From: Pedobacter nyackensis
GTDB taxonomy: Bacteria > Bacteroidota > Bacteroidia > Sphingobacteriales > Sphingobacteriaceae
Length of the DNA stretch: 64,000 nucleotides
Direction of reading: 5' to 3'
NCBI RefSeq assembly: GCF_900176505.1
Contig: NZ_FWYB01000001.1
Coordinates: 159,400-223,399 of the forward strand
The translations under genes were made by a program, and so were the position numbers. The notes beneath the pieces were generated by a model. That model saw nothing but the letters and a program-made list of their open reading frames with translations. It ran no database searches and was not told where the DNA came from. Each line of letters begins with the position of its first letter. Positions within the stretch are counted from its first letter, which is position 1. Below are positions 62,388 to 64,000 of the stretch, one piece after another.

Positions 62388-62792
62388 ATGAATCATTGGC
62401 TAGTAAAATCCGAACCCTTTAAATACAGCTGGGAAAAATTCAATCAGGACGGTAGAACGTTTTGGGATGGCGTGCGTAATTATCAGGCACGTAATAATCT
62501 CAAAGCAATGAAAGAAGGTGACCTTGTCTTGTTTTATCACAGCAATGAAGGTAAAAACGTGGTAGGTATAGCCAAAGTAGTAAAGGAGTTTTACCAGGAT
62601 CCAACAACTGATGATGCCAATTGGGTAGTAGTTGATCTGTCGCCTGTAGAAGGACTTAAAAATCCGGTAAGCCTGGAGCAGATCAAAGCTGAAGAAAGCC
62701 TGAAAGATATTTCATTGGTTAGACAAGGCCGGTTATCTGTAATGCCATTAAGGGCTGAAGAATTTGATAAGATCCTGGAAATGGGAAGCTAG
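62388..62792 (+). CDS. EVE domain-containing protein
   Basis: The 134-residue product begins MNHWLVKSEPFKYSWEKF and continues TFWDGVRNYQARNNLKAMKE, GDLVLFYHSNEGKNVVGIAK and VRQGRLSVMPLRAEEFDKIL. This is the complete EVE (thymocyte nuclear protein 1-like) domain of a PUA-type fold that reads modified bases in nucleic acids. The length is typical. It is a stand-alone copy, widespread in Bacteroidota, so I treat it as core. Its closeness to the defence island may be chance. Confidence 0.92.
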   Translation: MNHWLVKSEPFKYSWEKFNQDGRTFWDGVRNYQARNNLKAMKEGDLVLFYHSNEGKNVVGIAKVVKEFYQDPTTDDANWVVVDLSPVEGLKNPVSLEQIKAEESLKDISLVRQGRLSVMPLRAEEFDKILEMGS

Positions 62793-62832
62793 TTCCACGA
62801 AAGGTATTGGTTCCGGTATACCTTCGGTGTAC

Positions 62833-62971
62833 CTCTTGTATACCTGGCCTATTCAAACGGAGATACTTTGTGCGTCAATCAACTTTAGGATAATGTTGCC
62901 TTAATCAGAACCGAAGCAACAGCGTCGCAAGAACGAGTGATGACCGAAGTAGGAGGCCAGGTATATAAGAG
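62833..62971. repeat. Long inverted repeat between the EVE and AraC genes
   Basis: The left arm CTCTTGTATACCTGGCCT (62833-62850) and right arm AGGCCAGGTATATAAGAG (62954-62971) pair over 18 nt with one mismatch, separated by about 100 bp. A smaller GGTATACC/GGTGTACC pair lies just left of it. The interval contains no open frame of note. It could be a MITE-like relic or a structured RNA. Confidence 0.6.
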
Positions 62972-63050
62972 GGAGATCTAACGTATACAGGTACTACAAG
63001 AATCCGAACATTGTCAATCTGACTTTAAGTAAAAATATCAATGCTCTCGT

Positions 63051-63836
63051 ATGTTAAAAATTGCGCTCATTTGTGGGGATTCTCCCCATGTCTTAGAATT
63101 ACAGAAGTCTTATGCCTTGTTGCTGGTGAGCAAAGGGAAGGGAAAGTTGAGGTTAAATGATCATCAGGTAAGCTTAATACCGGGCAGGGTATTTTTATTA
63201 AAGGAAAATTTATCCGTAAAGTTGGAAGGAACGATACTGGATGGTCACCTGGTTCAGTTTCAGGAAGCAATGATGAGTACATTCCTGCGCCAGTCTGTAA
63301 TACACAAGGGAAAGGGACTCTATAATCCTGATAGAGCATTGCCTTACATAGATGTGAACAGAAATTCCTTGTCGTTTTTGATAGAACTGATTGCTCAGAT
63401 TGGTGATGGAATGGATTCAGGAACCTTTGCACTTGCACTCAGGCATTACTTGTTTGTTTTATTAAGGCATGTAAACCGTGAAGCTGAATGCGAAATCAAA
63501 TTGGTTGCAGGACAGGAGCAGCGATTGACAATGCTATCAGTTTTGATGGATAACAGTTACAAAGAGAACAGGAAAACAAGTTTTTATGCGAAAAAGATGG
63601 GGATTAAGGCGCGGCAACTGAATGAATTTACCCATAAACATTTCGGCAAGCGTTTTTTTAAAATTTTGATGGAACGGATACTCGCTGAAGCGGATGCGTT
63701 ATTGATTGAGAATAACCTGCCGATCAAAGCGATCGCTTACGATTTGGGCTTTAGCCATCAAAATGATTTCAGTGTTTACTACCATAGGCACAGAGGCTGC
63801 ACACCCAGTGCATTTCGGAACAGCCATTGTAAATAA
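63051..63836 (+). CDS. AraC family transcriptional regulator
   Basis: The 261-residue protein has a divergent N-terminal cupin-like sensing region (residues 1-140, including GKGKLRLNDHQVSLIPGRVF). A C-terminal AraC double helix-turn-helix spans about 170-258: SFYAKKMGIKARQLNEFTHK, FGKRFFKILMERILAEAD and IKAIAYDLGFSHQNDFSVYY, then HRGCTPSAFR. The last two are the classic AraC signature. Target genes are not evident; the next gene is a Crp-like start on the same strand 94 bp on. The start codon ATG at 63051 gives a normal length. Confidence 0.9.
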   Translation: MLKIALICGDSPHVLELQKSYALLLVSKGKGKLRLNDHQVSLIPGRVFLLKENLSVKLEGTILDGHLVQFQEAMMSTFLRQSVIHKGKGLYNPDRALPYIDVNRNSLSFLIELIAQIGDGMDSGTFALALRHYLFVLLRHVNREAECEIKLVAGQEQRLTMLSVLMDNSYKENRKTSFYAKKMGIKARQLNEFTHKHFGKRFFKILMERILAEADALLIENNLPIKAIAYDLGFSHQNDFSVYYHRHRGCTPSAFRNSHCK

Positions 63837-63930
63837 GTAATACTATTTTGCAAAATTTTAATAAGGTAATTTGGTCTTTGTTGCGAGTTTTATGTTTTTG
63901 TAACCAAATATAAATCAAACAATCCCTATT

Positions 63931-64000
63931 ATGTCTAAACGTAAACTCACCAGTTATCTGGGGTCGATGTACCCAGTTAGTAAAGAATTTAAAAGTCATT
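63931..64000 (+). CDS. Start of a gene, probably a Crp/Fnr-type regulator (truncated by window)
   Basis: ATG at 63931 opens a frame that runs off the window, encoding MSKRKLTSYLGSMYPVSKEF and a few more residues. The helix followed by a Y-P-V/L-S pattern is common at the start of Sphingobacteriaceae Crp/Fnr proteins, but only 23 residues are visible, so the family is tentative. Confidence 0.42.
   Translation, partial: MSKRKLTSYLGSMYPVSKEFKSH

Noticed and set aside
62388..62792. EVE-domain protein as part of a modified-base restriction system
   Set aside because: It is a stand-alone EVE domain of normal core length without a fused McrB-like GTPase or nuclease, so there is no positive evidence for a defence role.

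Overview
The window looks like a chromosome segment of a Bacteroidota member, most likely Sphingobacteriaceae (Pedobacter or a close relative). Support: two SusC/SusD loci, ECF-sigma/FecR pairs, DUF4886 and DUF5017 proteins, a periplasmic DPP-IV type peptidase, moderately AT-rich DNA, weak Shine-Dalgarno sequences, and promoter matches of the Bacteroidota type (TTTG, about 19 nt, TAnnTTTG). The genus is inferred from protein flavour and was not tested by a search. I found no tRNA, rRNA, intact transposase or CRISPR array.

Layout. 1-11 kb is mostly core: mazG (cut by the window edge), an AI-2E family permease, mnmD, a YjbR protein, an EamA transporter, a DPP-IV peptidase, an orphan FecR/sigma pair and valS. 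11.3-30 kb is polysaccharide utilisation locus 1 (PUL1): a GntR/LacI-type regulator faces susC-susD, followed by two very large paralogous secreted proteins of unrecognised family, two SGNH-type hydrolases, a Na+/solute symporter and an FAD-dependent oxidoreductase. 30.2-33.9 kb is a short housekeeping insert (HsdR_N-domain protein, two zinc-ribbon membrane proteins, holA, an SMR efflux protein, a Crp-type regulator). 34-48 kb is PUL2: a second DUF4886 hydrolase, ECF sigma, FecR, an STN-domain SusC, a SusD with an unusual insertion, a DUF5017 lipoprotein, a second FAD oxidoreductase and a heparinase II/III-type lyase whose apparent active-site residues match the PL21 pattern. Together the loci suggest uptake and depolymerisation of one or two acylated, uronate-containing glycans. 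No sulfatase and no familiar glycoside hydrolase is visible.

48-62 kb is accessory DNA that looks like a defence island: a candidate structured RNA, an orphan ECF sigma, an AbiH gene bracketed by short imperfect direct repeats, an uncharacterised P-loop-like protein, a DUF900 alpha/beta hydrolase, and then the most interesting object in the window. This is a compact operon (53.5-59.7 kb) encoding an ECF-type sigma factor, an XRE-like helix-turn-helix protein, a Cas4/RecB-like PD-(D/E)XK nuclease, a long prokaryotic Argonaute with a complete DEDD tetrad, a small helical protein and a cytosolic HExxH metallopeptidase. It ends tail-to-tail with a PIF1-HRDC helicase, and a fragment resembling a tyrosine-recombinase N-terminus lies just beyond. 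I infer a sigma-controlled, possibly protease-triggered Argonaute system. 62.4-64 kb returns to ordinary genes (EVE-domain protein, AraC-type regulator, start of a Crp-like gene).

Dispersed through the first half are at least four copies of a roughly 85-95 bp palindromic element sharing the ends ACCTTCT/AGAAGGT, plus several tandem repeats.
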